This document shows, in pieces, positions 40,805-49,359 of a DNA stretch of 64,000 nt; position 1 is the stretch's first letter, and each line of letters opens with the position of its first letter. The stretch is taken from NCBI GenBank assembly GCA_964429795.1, contig CAYSCW010000003.1, positions 89,072 to 153,071 on the forward strand. Reading direction: 5' to 3'. Both the position numbers and the translations under genes were made by a program. The notes beneath the pieces are model-generated. The model ran no database searches. It was not told where the DNA came from and saw only the letters and a list, made by a program, of their open reading frames with translations. The DNA comes from CAYSCW01 sp964429795 (GTDB lineage Bacteria > Acidobacteriota > Aminicenantia > Aminicenantales > Aminicenantaceae).

Positions 40805-42201
40805 GATATGGCCTCCAACCCAGATTTGATAAGCCTCGCCACCTCCTTCTTGGTCGCGGCTTCTCCATAACAACGGATGATGGGCTCAGTCCCTGAAAAC
40901 CGGAAAAGGATCCAGTCATCGTTGCTGAAATCCAATTTTATACCATCTATGGTCTCGGTGTTCTCTACCTTCTGTCCTGCAAACACGGATGGAGGATTCT
41001 TTATCAATTTCTTCAGTATTCTTTCATTTTTCGATTTAAGGGGCACATTCCGCTGTTTGCCCACTCTCTTTCCATATTTTCGAAAAAGAGCCTCGATCAT
41101 TTGCCCGAGGCTCTTGTCCATGGCTGCTATCATTTCAGCCACCAAAAGACCGGCATAGATACCATCCTTCTCCGGGAGGTGGTCTCTTATCGCCATACAC
41201 GCACTCTCTTCCGCACCAAAAATGATTTTCTTTCGTAAGAAGAGATCCGCCAAATACTTGAACCCCACGGGTGTCTTATAAAGACGAAGATCATACTTCC
41301 GGGCGATTCTATCCACCAGATGCGTTGTGGCCACGGAACGGGCCACTCCTCCCCTCCAGTTTTTCTCTGTAACGAGGTAATCCAACAGCAAAGAAAGGAT
41401 CAGATTCTGGACGATGAAGTTTCCTTTATCATCGACCACACCAAACCGGTCCCCGTCAGCGTCGGTGGCGATCCCCAAATGACACTTCTTCTCCTTAACC
41501 AAGTTTTTCAGTTCTCCTAGATTTTCTTCCGAACAGGAAGGCGTAATTCCTCCAAAATAGGGATCAATATACCCATGAATCTCTACCACGGGAATGCCAT
41601 TCTCTTCCAAGATTTCATCCAGATACTCACGACTCGTCCCGTAAAGAAGGTCCACAGCGATTCTGATCTTGGACTTCCTTATCAGTTCGAAATCTATTTT
41701 CTCCTGGATAAAATTCAAGTAATCATCTTGAAGATTAATCTTCTCTATGTATTCGGTCTTAGGATAATAGGGATACAAGGAAGAATCTTTGAGAAGACTT
41801 TTGATCTCTTTTTCTATTCTATCCGTCTCCTCAGGAAGGGCCGGAGCTCCTTTTTCAGTGTTGAACTTGAGGCCGTTGTATTCAGGCGGGTTGAAGGAAG
41901 CCGTGAAGTTTATCCCTCCCTGTGCTCCTCGTTTTATGATCTGGTAGGACTGCGCTTGGGAGGGAGCATCCCTGTCAGCCATAAAAACGTGTATCTTGTT
42001 TTGGGAAAGAACTTTAGAGGCTTCGTTAGCATATCTTTCCGAGAGAAACCGGGTGTCATAGTTGACAATGACGGATACTTTCTTACCCGCGAATTTTGAC
42101 TTTAAGTAATTGGCTATCGCTTGCACGACGAGCCTGACATTCTGAAAGGTGAACTCTTCTCCCATCACAGCTCGCCAACCCGAAGTTCCAAACCTAATCA
42201 T
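40801..42201 (-). CDS. Phosphoglucomutase/phosphomannomutase
   Basis: A 466-residue alpha-D-phosphohexomutase. Substrate and catalytic regions: IRFGTSGWRAVMGEEF, then NFTASFNPPEYNGLKF with the phosphoserine, the magnesium loop ATDADGDRFGVVD, the sugar-binding FGAEESACM, and the phosphate-binding LFRFSGTEPIIRCYGEA. The active-site motif reads TASFNP where most family members have TASHNP. The enzyme would interconvert glucose or mannose 1- and 6-phosphates and so feed nucleotide-sugar synthesis for the glycan genes. Upstream gene of a pair with ftsB. Confidence 0.9.
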   Translation of the reverse strand: MIRFGTSGWRAVMGEEFTFQNVRLVVQAIANYLKSKFAGKKVSVIVNYDTRFLSERYANEASKVLSQNKIHVFMADRDAPSQAQSYQIIKRGAQGGINFTASFNPPEYNGLKFNTEKGAPALPEETDRIEKEIKSLLKDSSLYPYYPKTEYIEKINLQDDYLNFIQEKIDFELIRKSKIRIAVDLLYGTSREYLDEILEENGIPVVEIHGYIDPYFGGITPSCSEENLGELKNLVKEKKCHLGIATDADGDRFGVVDDKGNFIVQNLILSLLLDYLVTEKNWRGGVARSVATTHLVDRIARKYDLRLYKTPVGFKYLADLFLRKKIIFGAEESACMAIRDHLPEKDGIYAGLLVAEMIAAMDKSLGQMIEALFRKYGKRVGKQRNVPLKSKNERILKKLIKNPPSVFAGQKVENTETIDGIKLDFSNDDWILFRFSGTEPIIRCYGEAATKKEVARLIKSGLEAIS

Positions 42202-42268
42202 TTCTTTCGTTCAAAGTTAGCACAAGAATAACGGAAAAGCAACTGGCGGAGTCAGGCCTGAGGTCTTC

Positions 42269-44740
42269 TTGTTGACAGTTTATCCATTCTTTTTTAATGT
42301 ATTCCAAGTGGCAAACATAAGACTTCGATTTCTGGCTGGAATATTCCTCATCTCCTCTGCCACACTCTGTCTGGAAATCTCTCTCACGCGTTATTTTTCT
42401 ATCTCCCAGCAATACCATTTCGCCTTTTGGGTTGTCAGCATTGCCTTCCTGGGCTACGGAGCAAGCGGATCCTTCTTAGCTCTTTTCCGAAACACTGATT
42501 CCCTCAACCAAAGTAAGTTTCTCTCCACCACTTCACTACTCTTTTCTCTCTCCATTCTGTTAAGCTTCCTTCTCTGCAATTCGCTTCCCTTCGATCTTGT
42601 TAAACTCTCATGGGATAAGGGACAAATCTACCTGGTTCTCCTCTATTATGCTCTCCTCTGCCTTCCTTTCTTCTTTGCTGGACTGACCATCTCTTTTGCC
42701 ATCACTACCAGGCCAGCTTTTGTCAATAAAATATATTTCTCAGACCTCCTGGGGGCGGGAGTGGGAACTCTTCTCACTGCTTTTATCTTTCTGCTTAAAG
42801 GCGACAGAGGAGTCATGGTCTCCATCTCCCTCTTGGCTCTTGTCGCCTCTTTTTTTTTCAGCCGAGAGAGGCCTCTGCTTTTTAAATCACTCCTTTTCTC
42901 TCTAATCGTTGTTGAAGCGGGTCTTTTTCTCTATTCTCCTTCCTGGCTTGGTTTCAAAATTTCTCCCTTCAAAGCCCTTCCTCTGGCTATGAAATATCCC
43001 CATGCCACACATCATTTCACAAGATGGAATGCCATCTCCCGCATCGATGTCATCGACTCCCCTGCTGTCAGGTATGCTCCGGGACTGAGCCTTTTATACG
43101 ATAAGGCCCTCCCTCCCCAGCTAGGACTCTCAGTGGATGGAGGAGAACTCACAGCCATCACCCGCTTCTCCGGGCCTCACTCCCCCGGGCTGGAATTCCT
43201 CTCTTTCCTCCCTTCATCTTTAGCCTATTCCTTTGTCCAAAATCCCCATACTCTCATCATCGAACCCAAGGGTGGACTAGATATCGTGGCTTCCATAATC
43301 TTTAATGCCTCCTCCATCAAGGTTATCGAGAACAATCCCCTGATCATAAAGATCTTAAAAAAGGAACTTTCCTCTTACAGCGGGAGGCTCTACGAGAGGG
43401 ATAATGTCCATCCGGTTTCAGCTTTCACTCGTGCGGCTCTGCAAAAAGAAAAAGAGGACTACGATCTTATCGTCTTTTCTTTATCCGATGTCTTCGGCTC
43501 TTCAAGCTCGGGACTGTACGGTTTCGGGGAGAACTATCTGTGCACCGTCGATTCCTTTCTCCAGATAATCGAGCGATTATCTTCGTCTGGAATCATCAGC
43601 ATGAGTCTCTATCTGCTCCCTCCCCCCCGGCAAGAAATAAGGGTCCTGGCCACCTGGATAGAAGCCATGGAAAGGAGCGGGAGAAATGCCTCCTCTCATC
43701 TCATCGCCATCAGAAGCTGGGGAACCATAAGCTATTTTATCAAGAAAAGCCCCATCCAAGATCAAGACATTCAGAAAATAAAGGATTTTGCTGAGAAATA
43801 CTTTCTTGATCTTGTCTATTATCCGGGAATAAAAAAGGAGGAAGCCAACCGCCACAACAAGTTCGAAAAACCGCTCTACTACGAACTTGCTCAAAAACTC
43901 ATTGACCCGGAGAAAAGGGAGGACCTTTACCAAGATTATCTTTTTGACATCAGACCTGTGACAGACGATCGTCCCTTCTTCTATAACTTCTTCAAGCTGG
44001 GGAAACTTAGGTTGACCTATCAGGCTCTAGCCAAGAGATGGCTGCCCTTCCTCCAGGGTGAATTCGTGGTTTTTCTGCTTTTCTTCCAAGCCATTCTCAT
44101 CTCCTTCCTGCTGATTTTTCTCCCTCTTCTTGTCTCCCGGAAGGCCAAAATCAAAGGAAGGGTTTCATCCCTTATGGTCTTTCTCTACTTTAGCCTCATA
44201 GGCATGGGTTTTATGTATGTGGAAATCATTCTTATCCAGAAATTCATACTTTTTTTGGGCCATCCTCTCTACTCTGTATCCATCACCATTTTCTCTCTTC
44301 TCCTCTCGGCTGGTTTGGGAAGTTACTTTTCCAAAAAAATCCTGGGTTCCCGTCTCATTCGAAATCTGAGAATAAGCTTGGTCTTTTGTGCCGGATTTAT
44401 TGTGCTCTTCCTCTTGCTCTTCCCCATTATTTATAAGAGTTTCATCGGACTCAGTCTTGTTTTAAAAATGCCCATCGCATTCCTGGCCATTCTTCCCTTT
44501 GGCTTCCTGATGGGATTTCCATTCCCCACAGGAATCCGGTTGTTGGAGAGAAGAGAGAAAGGAATCATTCCCTGGGCTTGGGCAACCAACGCCTTTTCTT
44601 CTGTGATCAACTCCATCTCTGCCCTCATGCTTGCTTTCTGGTTGGGATACAACCTGGTTCTCCTCCTTGCGGCCGGAGCTTATTTACTGACTCTTCCTTT
44701 TCTGAGCTTCTCCGGTCATGGGTACGAATCGAACACCTGA
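42269..44740 (+). CDS. Polytopic membrane protein with a spermidine-synthase-like domain
   Basis: An 823-residue protein. The N-terminal 200 residues hold about seven membrane helices (LAGIFLISSATLCLEISLTR, WVVSIAFLGYGASGSFLALF, and others). The middle (about 250-540) is a Rossmann domain like spermidine synthase: LIIEPKGGLDIVASIIF, IKVIENNPLIIKIL, DYDLIVFSLSD. The C-terminal third has about seven more helices. Such fusions are widespread in bacteria but their reaction is unknown; the aspartates of true aminopropyltransferases are not obvious here. A TTG at 42269, five bases after GAGG, is the most plausible start, since no ATG occurs near the N-terminus. The 3' end overlaps the convergent pcm by 57 bp. 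Confidence 0.75.
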   Translation: MLTVYPFFFNVFQVANIRLRFLAGIFLISSATLCLEISLTRYFSISQQYHFAFWVVSIAFLGYGASGSFLALFRNTDSLNQSKFLSTTSLLFSLSILLSFLLCNSLPFDLVKLSWDKGQIYLVLLYYALLCLPFFFAGLTISFAITTRPAFVNKIYFSDLLGAGVGTLLTAFIFLLKGDRGVMVSISLLALVASFFFSRERPLLFKSLLFSLIVVEAGLFLYSPSWLGFKISPFKALPLAMKYPHATHHFTRWNAISRIDVIDSPAVRYAPGLSLLYDKALPPQLGLSVDGGELTAITRFSGPHSPGLEFLSFLPSSLAYSFVQNPHTLIIEPKGGLDIVASIIFNASSIKVIENNPLIIKILKKELSSYSGRLYERDNVHPVSAFTRAALQKEKEDYDLIVFSLSDVFGSSSSGLYGFGENYLCTVDSFLQIIERLSSSGIISMSLYLLPPPRQEIRVLATWIEAMERSGRNASSHLIAIRSWGTISYFIKKSPIQDQDIQKIKDFAEKYFLDLVYYPGIKKEEANRHNKFEKPLYYELAQKLIDPEKREDLYQDYLFDIRPVTDDRPFFYNFFKLGKLRLTYQALAKRWLPFLQGEFVVFLLFFQAILISFLLIFLPLLVSRKAKIKGRVSSLMVFLYFSLIGMGFMYVEIILIQKFILFLGHPLYSVSITIFSLLLSAGLGSYFSKKILGSRLIRNLRISLVFCAGFIVLFLLLFPIIYKSFIGLSLVLKMPIAFLAILPFGFLMGFPFPTGIRLLERREKGIIPWAWATNAFSSVINSISALMLAFWLGYNLVLLLAAGAYLLTLPFLSFSGHGYESNT

Positions 44741-45412
44741 GATGTGCTCGACCTCGGGCTTTCCATCGGTCTTGGTAATCAATGTCAAAGTCTGAAAATA
44801 GAGGGTGCTCCCCAAAGGAATGACGAGTCTCCCCCCTTGTTTTAACTGTTTGATGAGGGGCGGAGGGATATGGTTGGCTGCACAGGTGACGATGATGGCA
44901 TCATATGGTGCATGTTCCTCCCAACCGTAGTAGCCATCGTCCCATTTCACTTTGACCTGATCATAACCAAGCTTTGCCAGGGTGGAAGAAGCCTTCTCAG
45001 CCAGTTTTTCTCTTATCTCTATGGAGTAAACCTGGTTGGTAAGATGGGCCAAAACCGCTGCTTGATAGCCAGAACCGGTTCCGATTTCCAAGACTTTATC
45101 ATCCTCTTCAACCTTGAGATGTTGGGTCATCAAGGCGACTATATAAGGCTGCGATATGGTCTGCCCTTCATCGATAGGTAGAGGATAATCTTCATAGGCT
45201 TGACGACGATAAGGAGGAGAGACGAAAAGATGGCGAGGAACCTTACCCATGGCCTCCAGAACTCTTTCGTCGATGATATCCCGCCTCATGAGTTGCTCTC
45301 GGACCATTTTTTCTCTCAACCGGGAGTAGATTGGTTCCTCATCAAAGGAGGCAAGAGAAACGCTTATCCCTAAAAAAAGAATCAACCCCACAATTTTCGT
45401 CATTTTCATCAT
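44684..45412 (-). CDS. pcm: Protein-L-isoaspartate O-methyltransferase with a signal peptide
   Basis: A 242-residue protein; the methyltransferase part spans residues 30-235: MVREQLMRRDIIDERVLEAM, FVSPPYRRQAYEDYPLPI, GQTISQPYIVALMTQHL and the SAM-binding VLEIGTGSGYQAAVLAHL. It methylates isoaspartyl residues to begin repair of aged proteins. The first 22 residues (MMKMTKIVGLILFLGISVSL) look like a signal peptide, so the enzyme is probably periplasmic, where its SAM supply is unexplained. Several in-frame ATGs occur in the first four codons. An internal ATG that removes the signal (MVREQL) has no evident ribosome site. Confidence 0.88.
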   Translation of the reverse strand: MMKMTKIVGLILFLGISVSLASFDEEPIYSRLREKMVREQLMRRDIIDERVLEAMGKVPRHLFVSPPYRRQAYEDYPLPIDEGQTISQPYIVALMTQHLKVEEDDKVLEIGTGSGYQAAVLAHLTNQVYSIEIREKLAEKASSTLAKLGYDQVKVKWDDGYYGWEEHAPYDAIIVTCAANHIPPPLIKQLKQGGRLVIPLGSTLYFQTLTLITKTDGKPEVEHISGVRFVPMTGEAQKRKSQ

Positions 45413-45485
45413 TTTTATTTTCCCTTAAACGAAGAAAGAAATCAATCAACCCCGGCTGCCGTAAGCATTTCCAAAACCGTTTGGA

Positions 45486-45594
45486 GTGAAGATATTTCAT
45501 CCGGTCAGATAGTGAGGCGGCGGTTCCTGTCCATCCGAAGCCCATAGTGGAGGGTGATAGAGTCTTTGGCCAGGATGGAAGGGAACTGGCGCTG
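45486..45594. repeat. Dispersed hairpin repeat, full copy 3
   Basis: Aligns base for base with 35562-35669: GTGAAGATATTTCATCC, AGTGAGGCGGCGGTTCC, then the arm ending CCATCC (45521-45536) and the right arm GGATGGAAGGGAACTG (45573-45588). Arms are imperfectly paired here. The loop contains GAAGCCCATAGTGGAGG. It sits alone in the gap before the coaD promoter. Confidence 0.72.
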
Positions 45595-45855
45595 CGACTG
45601 AGTATCTCCCTCATCATTATCTATCGCGGAAATGGCGATGCTTGCCATCCTAACCTTTAAAGGTGAGATAAAGGTTGAAAAATTCACCATGAGAATCCTC
45701 TTCACTGGTGATTGACCTCTTCTGTTCAATCCGTAAATTATTAAGAAGAAATAACTAAAGCAGTTCAAATGTCTTATAAAAGAAAGGAAAGTTCTGATAT
45801 GAACAGGTTTGCACTGGCCTTGGGAAAAATTTTTCCAATATTTAGTGGTTTTGAC

Positions 45856-45884
45856 TTGACATTTAGCTATATATGGTGTATCTT
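45856..45884 (+). promoter_or_regulatory. Strong sigma-70 promoter for the coaD-pil operon
   Basis: TTGACA (45856-45861), 17 nt, TATCTT (45879-45884). It is followed by a 218-nt leader before coaD, and pilM to the Ig-like lipoprotein gene follow on the same strand without large gaps. Confidence 0.65.
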
Positions 45885-46102
45885 CTACAAAATCAGAGAA
45901 GGTTTAAAGTCGGGTAAAGTGAGAAGTCCCATTATCCAAAGGGAACAAAGCCTAGTAAAAATGGCTCAAAACCTTTACTTCCATACAGAAATGAGAAGGC
46001 AAGGCTGTTGTGATGAGAGATCTAAGCTTCTTCAAACGTCTTTGAAAAGAGCAGGGGCTATCTCTGCTGTTGATGTATGTTTCGCCATAGAAATAATCTA
46101 AA
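45885..46102 (+). other. Long leader upstream of coaD
   Basis: A 218-nt transcribed region with two short hairpins (TTCAAA-CGTC-TTTGAA and AGCAG/CTGCT near 46030-46065). An open frame ends in TAA two bases before the coaD ATG; it has no ribosome site and no recognisable product. coaD itself lacks a clear Shine-Dalgarno, so translation could depend on the leader. No known riboswitch class was recognised. Confidence 0.35.
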
Positions 46103-46588
46103 ATGGAAAACAAAGCTGTGTATCCGGGTTCCTTTGATCCAATCACTAACGGGCATGTGGATATTATCCACAGGGGATTAAAAATTTTCGATAAAATTTT
46201 AGTGGCAGTTCTTGAAAATCCCAAAAAGAGCCCTCTTTTCACGACTAAAGAAAGAATAGAGATGATTGAGGAGGAGTTTGCTGATGAGAAAAATGTGGAA
46301 GTGAAAGCCTTCCACGGCCTCCTTGTGCAATTCGCAAAGAAGAGCGATGCCAAAATCGTCATAAGAGGACTCAGAGCTATCTCGGATTTCGAATACGAGT
46401 TTCAAATGGCTCTAATGAATAGAAAGCTCAATCCAGAAATCGAAACGTTCTTCATGATGCCCAGTGTGGATTACACTTTCCTCAGCTCAAAGTTAGTCAA
46501 GGAGATCTACATGCTAGGCGGGGGGCCCCTGGATTTGCTTCCCCAGCATGTGGAAAAAAAAATGAGAGGAAAATTCAAAAAAGAGTAA
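46103..46588 (+). CDS. coaD: Phosphopantetheine adenylyltransferase
   Basis: The 161-residue nucleotidyltransferase begins with the signature YPGSFDPITNGHVDII (HxGH-type nucleotide site). KSPLFTTKERIEMIEE, RGLRAISDFEYEFQMALMN and the ISSTxVKE-like segment LSSKLVKEI follow in family order. It transfers AMP from ATP to 4'-phosphopantetheine, the fourth step of coenzyme A synthesis. coaBC, the second and third steps, is encoded at 56989-58182 in this window. It lies 33 bp upstream of pilM. Confidence 0.96.
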   Translation: MENKAVYPGSFDPITNGHVDIIHRGLKIFDKILVAVLENPKKSPLFTTKERIEMIEEEFADEKNVEVKAFHGLLVQFAKKSDAKIVIRGLRAISDFEYEFQMALMNRKLNPEIETFFMMPSVDYTFLSSKLVKEIYMLGGGPLDLLPQHVEKKMRGKFKKE

Positions 46589-46621
46589 TTTTGTTTAAAT
46601 CATAAAGATGGAGAGATGAAA

Positions 46622-47701
46622 ATGTTCGGTTTCGGTCGAGAAAAGGGACTGGTCGGTCTCGACATAGGTTCTAGTTCAATAAAAGCCGTCGAACTCAACG
46701 TCAAGAGGAAAGAAGGTGAACATACTTATGAAGTCAAGAAAATCGGCTATGAACTGCTCCCTCGTGATGCCATCGTTGAAGGAACCGTCATCGATTCTTC
46801 AGCAGTTGTGGAAAAAATAAGAATGATCTTTGATGAAAATAAAATCTCCAATAAAAACATAGCCATATCTGTCTCTGGAAATTCCGTCATCATAAAGAAG
46901 ATTTCCCTCCCCTCTATGGATACCGAGGAATTGGCGGAATCCATCATCTGGGAAGCCAAACATAACATTCCCTATCCTTATGAGGAAACAAATGTGGACT
47001 ATGCGATCTTGAGGCCTTCCTTTACTTCAGAAGAACAGAATCTAGATATTCTGCTGGTTGCTGCCAAGAAAGACAAGATAGCCAACTACAGCAACGTTGT
47101 TCATCAGGCCCGCAAGAATCTAGAAGCGATAGAAGTGGATGTTTTTGCCCTCCAGAATGCTATGGAGGTCAACTATCCTGAGACACTCAAAGAAAAAACC
47201 GTGGCTATCATCAATATAGGAGCAAACATAACCAACATCATCATCATTGAAAAAAGCATTCCTCAGCTGTTTAGAGATCTCTCTCTCGGCGGATTCTTTT
47301 TTGCAGAAAATCTGAGCAAAGACCTCGGCATCAGCTTCGATGACGCAGAAAAAGTGCTCAAGGGTATCCCCACTGCCCAGATCTCTTCAGAACAATTGGA
47401 ATCATCTTTGTTCACCAATATCGAAAATCTATTAGAGGAGATCGAAAAAACTTTCAGCTTCTACGAAGCAGGAGAAAAAAAAGAGAAAAAAATCGATCAG
47501 ATTTTCCTCAGCGGCGGTCTTTCCAAGCTAAAGGACTTTCCTCTCCTCTTCGAAAAAAAATTCAGCATCAAGACAGAGCTCCTCAATCCCTTCCGCAAAA
47601 TAGAATACGATGAGAGGAAATTTGACCCTCTGTATAACCAAGAGATGGCTGCTCTTTTCGGGGTAGCCACAGGCTTGGCAACAAGGAAAGTCGAGAAATA
47701 A
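46622..47701 (+). CDS. pilM: Type IV pilus assembly protein PilM
   Basis: A 359-residue actin-like ATPase beginning MFGFGREKGLVGLDIGSSSI; ATG 46622 has GGAG at better spacing than the ATG at 46616. VAIINIGANITNIIII and IFLSGGLSKLKDFPLLFEKK are the further phosphate-binding segments. It ends with ALFGVATGLATRKV. PilM binds the cytoplasmic tail of PilN and links the cytoplasmic motors to the inner-membrane alignment complex. First gene of pilMNOPQ. Confidence 0.94.
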   Translation: MFGFGREKGLVGLDIGSSSIKAVELNVKRKEGEHTYEVKKIGYELLPRDAIVEGTVIDSSAVVEKIRMIFDENKISNKNIAISVSGNSVIIKKISLPSMDTEELAESIIWEAKHNIPYPYEETNVDYAILRPSFTSEEQNLDILLVAAKKDKIANYSNVVHQARKNLEAIEVDVFALQNAMEVNYPETLKEKTVAIINIGANITNIIIIEKSIPQLFRDLSLGGFFFAENLSKDLGISFDDAEKVLKGIPTAQISSEQLESSLFTNIENLLEEIEKTFSFYEAGEKKEKKIDQIFLSGGLSKLKDFPLLFEKKFSIKTELLNPFRKIEYDERKFDPLYNQEMAALFGVATGLATRKVEK

Positions 47702-47704
47702 ACC

Positions 47705-48322
47705 ATGATTAGGATAAACCTCTTAAAACCGGAAAAAAAGGAATTAGGGGAAAGACCTACCGCGCCTACACCAAGGGTAAGAAAAGAGATAAAGTTTCAA
47801 CTCTCATACATCATAATCCCGGTTCTCATCGTAGCCGTTGCTGCTCTTTTCCAGATGCAAAGGGGCGCCATTAACAAGGAAAGGAAATTCCTCGAAGCAG
47901 CCCAACAAGAAAAAGAGCAACTCCAATACGTTGTTGAGAGACTGGAAAAACTGGAGCAGCAAAAGAGGACTCTGGAAAGAAAAATCAACCTCATCACTCA
48001 ACTGAAAGCCCAACAAACACTAGCAGTAAGGATCATGGATGAGCTTAGCAAAAACATTCCAGATTGGGTGTGGCTGACGGAAACTGAGTACAAGGGACAG
48101 AGAGTTGAGATCAAGGGACGAGCTCTTTCCAACAGTCTCATCGCTGACTATATTTATAATCTAGAAAGCAGTCCCTACCTTCAAAACGTCAACCTCGTCT
48201 CTTCCACTCAAAAAACAGAGCAGAATGATCAATTCCTGGAATTCACTCTGACAGCCCAATATGTTCTCCCCGGAGAACATTTAGAGGGATCAGAAGAATC
48301 AATGCAAGAGGAAAAGAAATGA
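47705..48322 (+). CDS. pilN: Type IV pilus assembly protein PilN
   Basis: A 205-residue protein whose first residues IRINLLKPEKKELG carry the PilM-binding INLLP-like motif. One membrane helix (YIIIPVLIVAVAALFQM) is at about 36-52, then a coiled coil, and a periplasmic ferredoxin-like fold (VWLTETEYKGQRVEIKGRAL). It dimerises with PilO in the periplasm. Follows pilM by 3 bp and overlaps pilO by 4 bp. Confidence 0.93.
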   Translation: MIRINLLKPEKKELGERPTAPTPRVRKEIKFQLSYIIIPVLIVAVAALFQMQRGAINKERKFLEAAQQEKEQLQYVVERLEKLEQQKRTLERKINLITQLKAQQTLAVRIMDELSKNIPDWVWLTETEYKGQRVEIKGRALSNSLIADYIYNLESSPYLQNVNLVSSTQKTEQNDQFLEFTLTAQYVLPGEHLEGSEESMQEEKK

Positions 48323-48900
48323 GAAATTGGCCTTGGTACGGTTACTTACTTCTGGCTGTCATTATATTCGGGCTTTTTTATATGTTCTATTATAAGCCCA
48401 AGAACCAAGAGCTAACAAACATGAGAGAGGAAAGAATAAAGATTGAGGATGAAGTCGCCCAACTGCGAATAAAAAAGGAGCAGCTGGACAAAATTGAGAT
48501 AGAGATACAAAAGATGGATGCCCTTCTAAAAGAACTTGAAGCCATTATTCCCCAGAAAAGAGAGATAAGTGACATCTTGAGAAGAATGCAGCAGCTGGCT
48601 TACGACTCCTACTTAAACATCACTAAATTTACTCCGAAAGGGGAAATCGACAAGGAATTTTATGCAGAATGGCCGATTACCTTAGAAATCACAGGCAACT
48701 ATCATAACCTTGCCATGTTCTTCGACCGGTTGAGCCGTTTCTCCCGTATCTTCAATGTGGAGAGTTTTTCCATAAAATCTCTCGAAGATCAGACTGAATC
48801 GACAACACTATCAGCCACCTGGACGGCCAAAACCTATATCTTCCATGAAGAAAGCAGCCCTCCGGAAAAAACTCAAAAACAGACGGGGAATAACGAATGA
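48319..48900 (+). CDS. pilO: Type IV pilus assembly protein PilO
   Basis: A 193-residue bitopic protein: a single helix (WYGYLLLAVIIFGLFYMFYY), a long coiled coil (REERIKIEDEVAQLRIKKEQ), and the PilO core (SDILRRMQQLAYDSYLNITK, then ITGNYHNLAMFFDRLSRFSR). It forms the inner-membrane alignment complex with PilN and PilP. Starts and ends with ATGA overlaps. Confidence 0.93.
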   Translation: MRNWPWYGYLLLAVIIFGLFYMFYYKPKNQELTNMREERIKIEDEVAQLRIKKEQLDKIEIEIQKMDALLKELEAIIPQKREISDILRRMQQLAYDSYLNITKFTPKGEIDKEFYAEWPITLEITGNYHNLAMFFDRLSRFSRIFNVESFSIKSLEDQTESTTLSATWTAKTYIFHEESSPPEKTQKQTGNNE

Positions 48901-49358
48901 AAAATCTAGTGACAATTTTAATTTTGGTCAGTTTCTTTACCATTTCTGCCTCCCTACTTTCTTTTCAGGAAGAAAAAAAGACAACACCCACGACTGTTGA
49001 AGCTCAAAAACAGGAAGAGCATCTTCCTTCCTACAATCCGAGAGGAAAAAGAGACCCATTCCGGAACCTACTGAGAGGGAGAGATGTTAAAGAGAAAGCC
49101 TTGGTTGGAGGAGTCCCTCAGATGTCCATCGATGACGTCAACCTGATAGGCATCGTGGAAGCCAAAGGAACATACACGGCTATCATCAATGGACCCCAGG
49201 GATTTCCCTACTTCATTAAAGTCGGCCAGAAATTTGCCGACGGTTTTGTTTTATCCATCAAGGAATACCAAGTGGTTCTCCGTAAAACCGAAGAAAGAGG
49301 CATTCCCTTAAGGAAACCAACGGATATCGTCAAAGAAATTAAACCAGAGGAGCGATAA
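48897..49358 (+). CDS. pilP: Type IV pilus assembly protein PilP
   Basis: A 153-residue exported protein. The signal-type N-terminus is VTILILVSFFTISASLLSF and no lipobox cysteine is seen, unlike Pseudomonas PilP. The globular part contains the family segment NPRGKRDPFRNLL, then IDDVNLIGIVEAKGTYTAII and FIKVGQKFADGFVLSIKEYQ. PilP connects PilNO to the secretin PilQ. It overlaps pilO by 4 bp and is one base from pilQ. Confidence 0.9.
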   Translation: MKNLVTILILVSFFTISASLLSFQEEKKTTPTTVEAQKQEEHLPSYNPRGKRDPFRNLLRGRDVKEKALVGGVPQMSIDDVNLIGIVEAKGTYTAIINGPQGFPYFIKVGQKFADGFVLSIKEYQVVLRKTEERGIPLRKPTDIVKEIKPEER

Positions 49359-49359
49359 T

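Noticed and set aside
45505..45768. Minus-strand frame over hairpin repeat copy 3
   Set aside because: Its codons derive largely from the non-coding repeat; no start signal and no family.
45769..46101. 110-codon plus-strand frame ending just before coaD
   Set aside because: No ribosome site, it covers the strong promoter itself, and the translation looks random; kept only as leader sequence.
45885..46102. Known riboswitch (c-di-GMP, SAM or cobalamin type) in the coaD leader
   Set aside because: None of the conserved core sequences of these classes was recognised.
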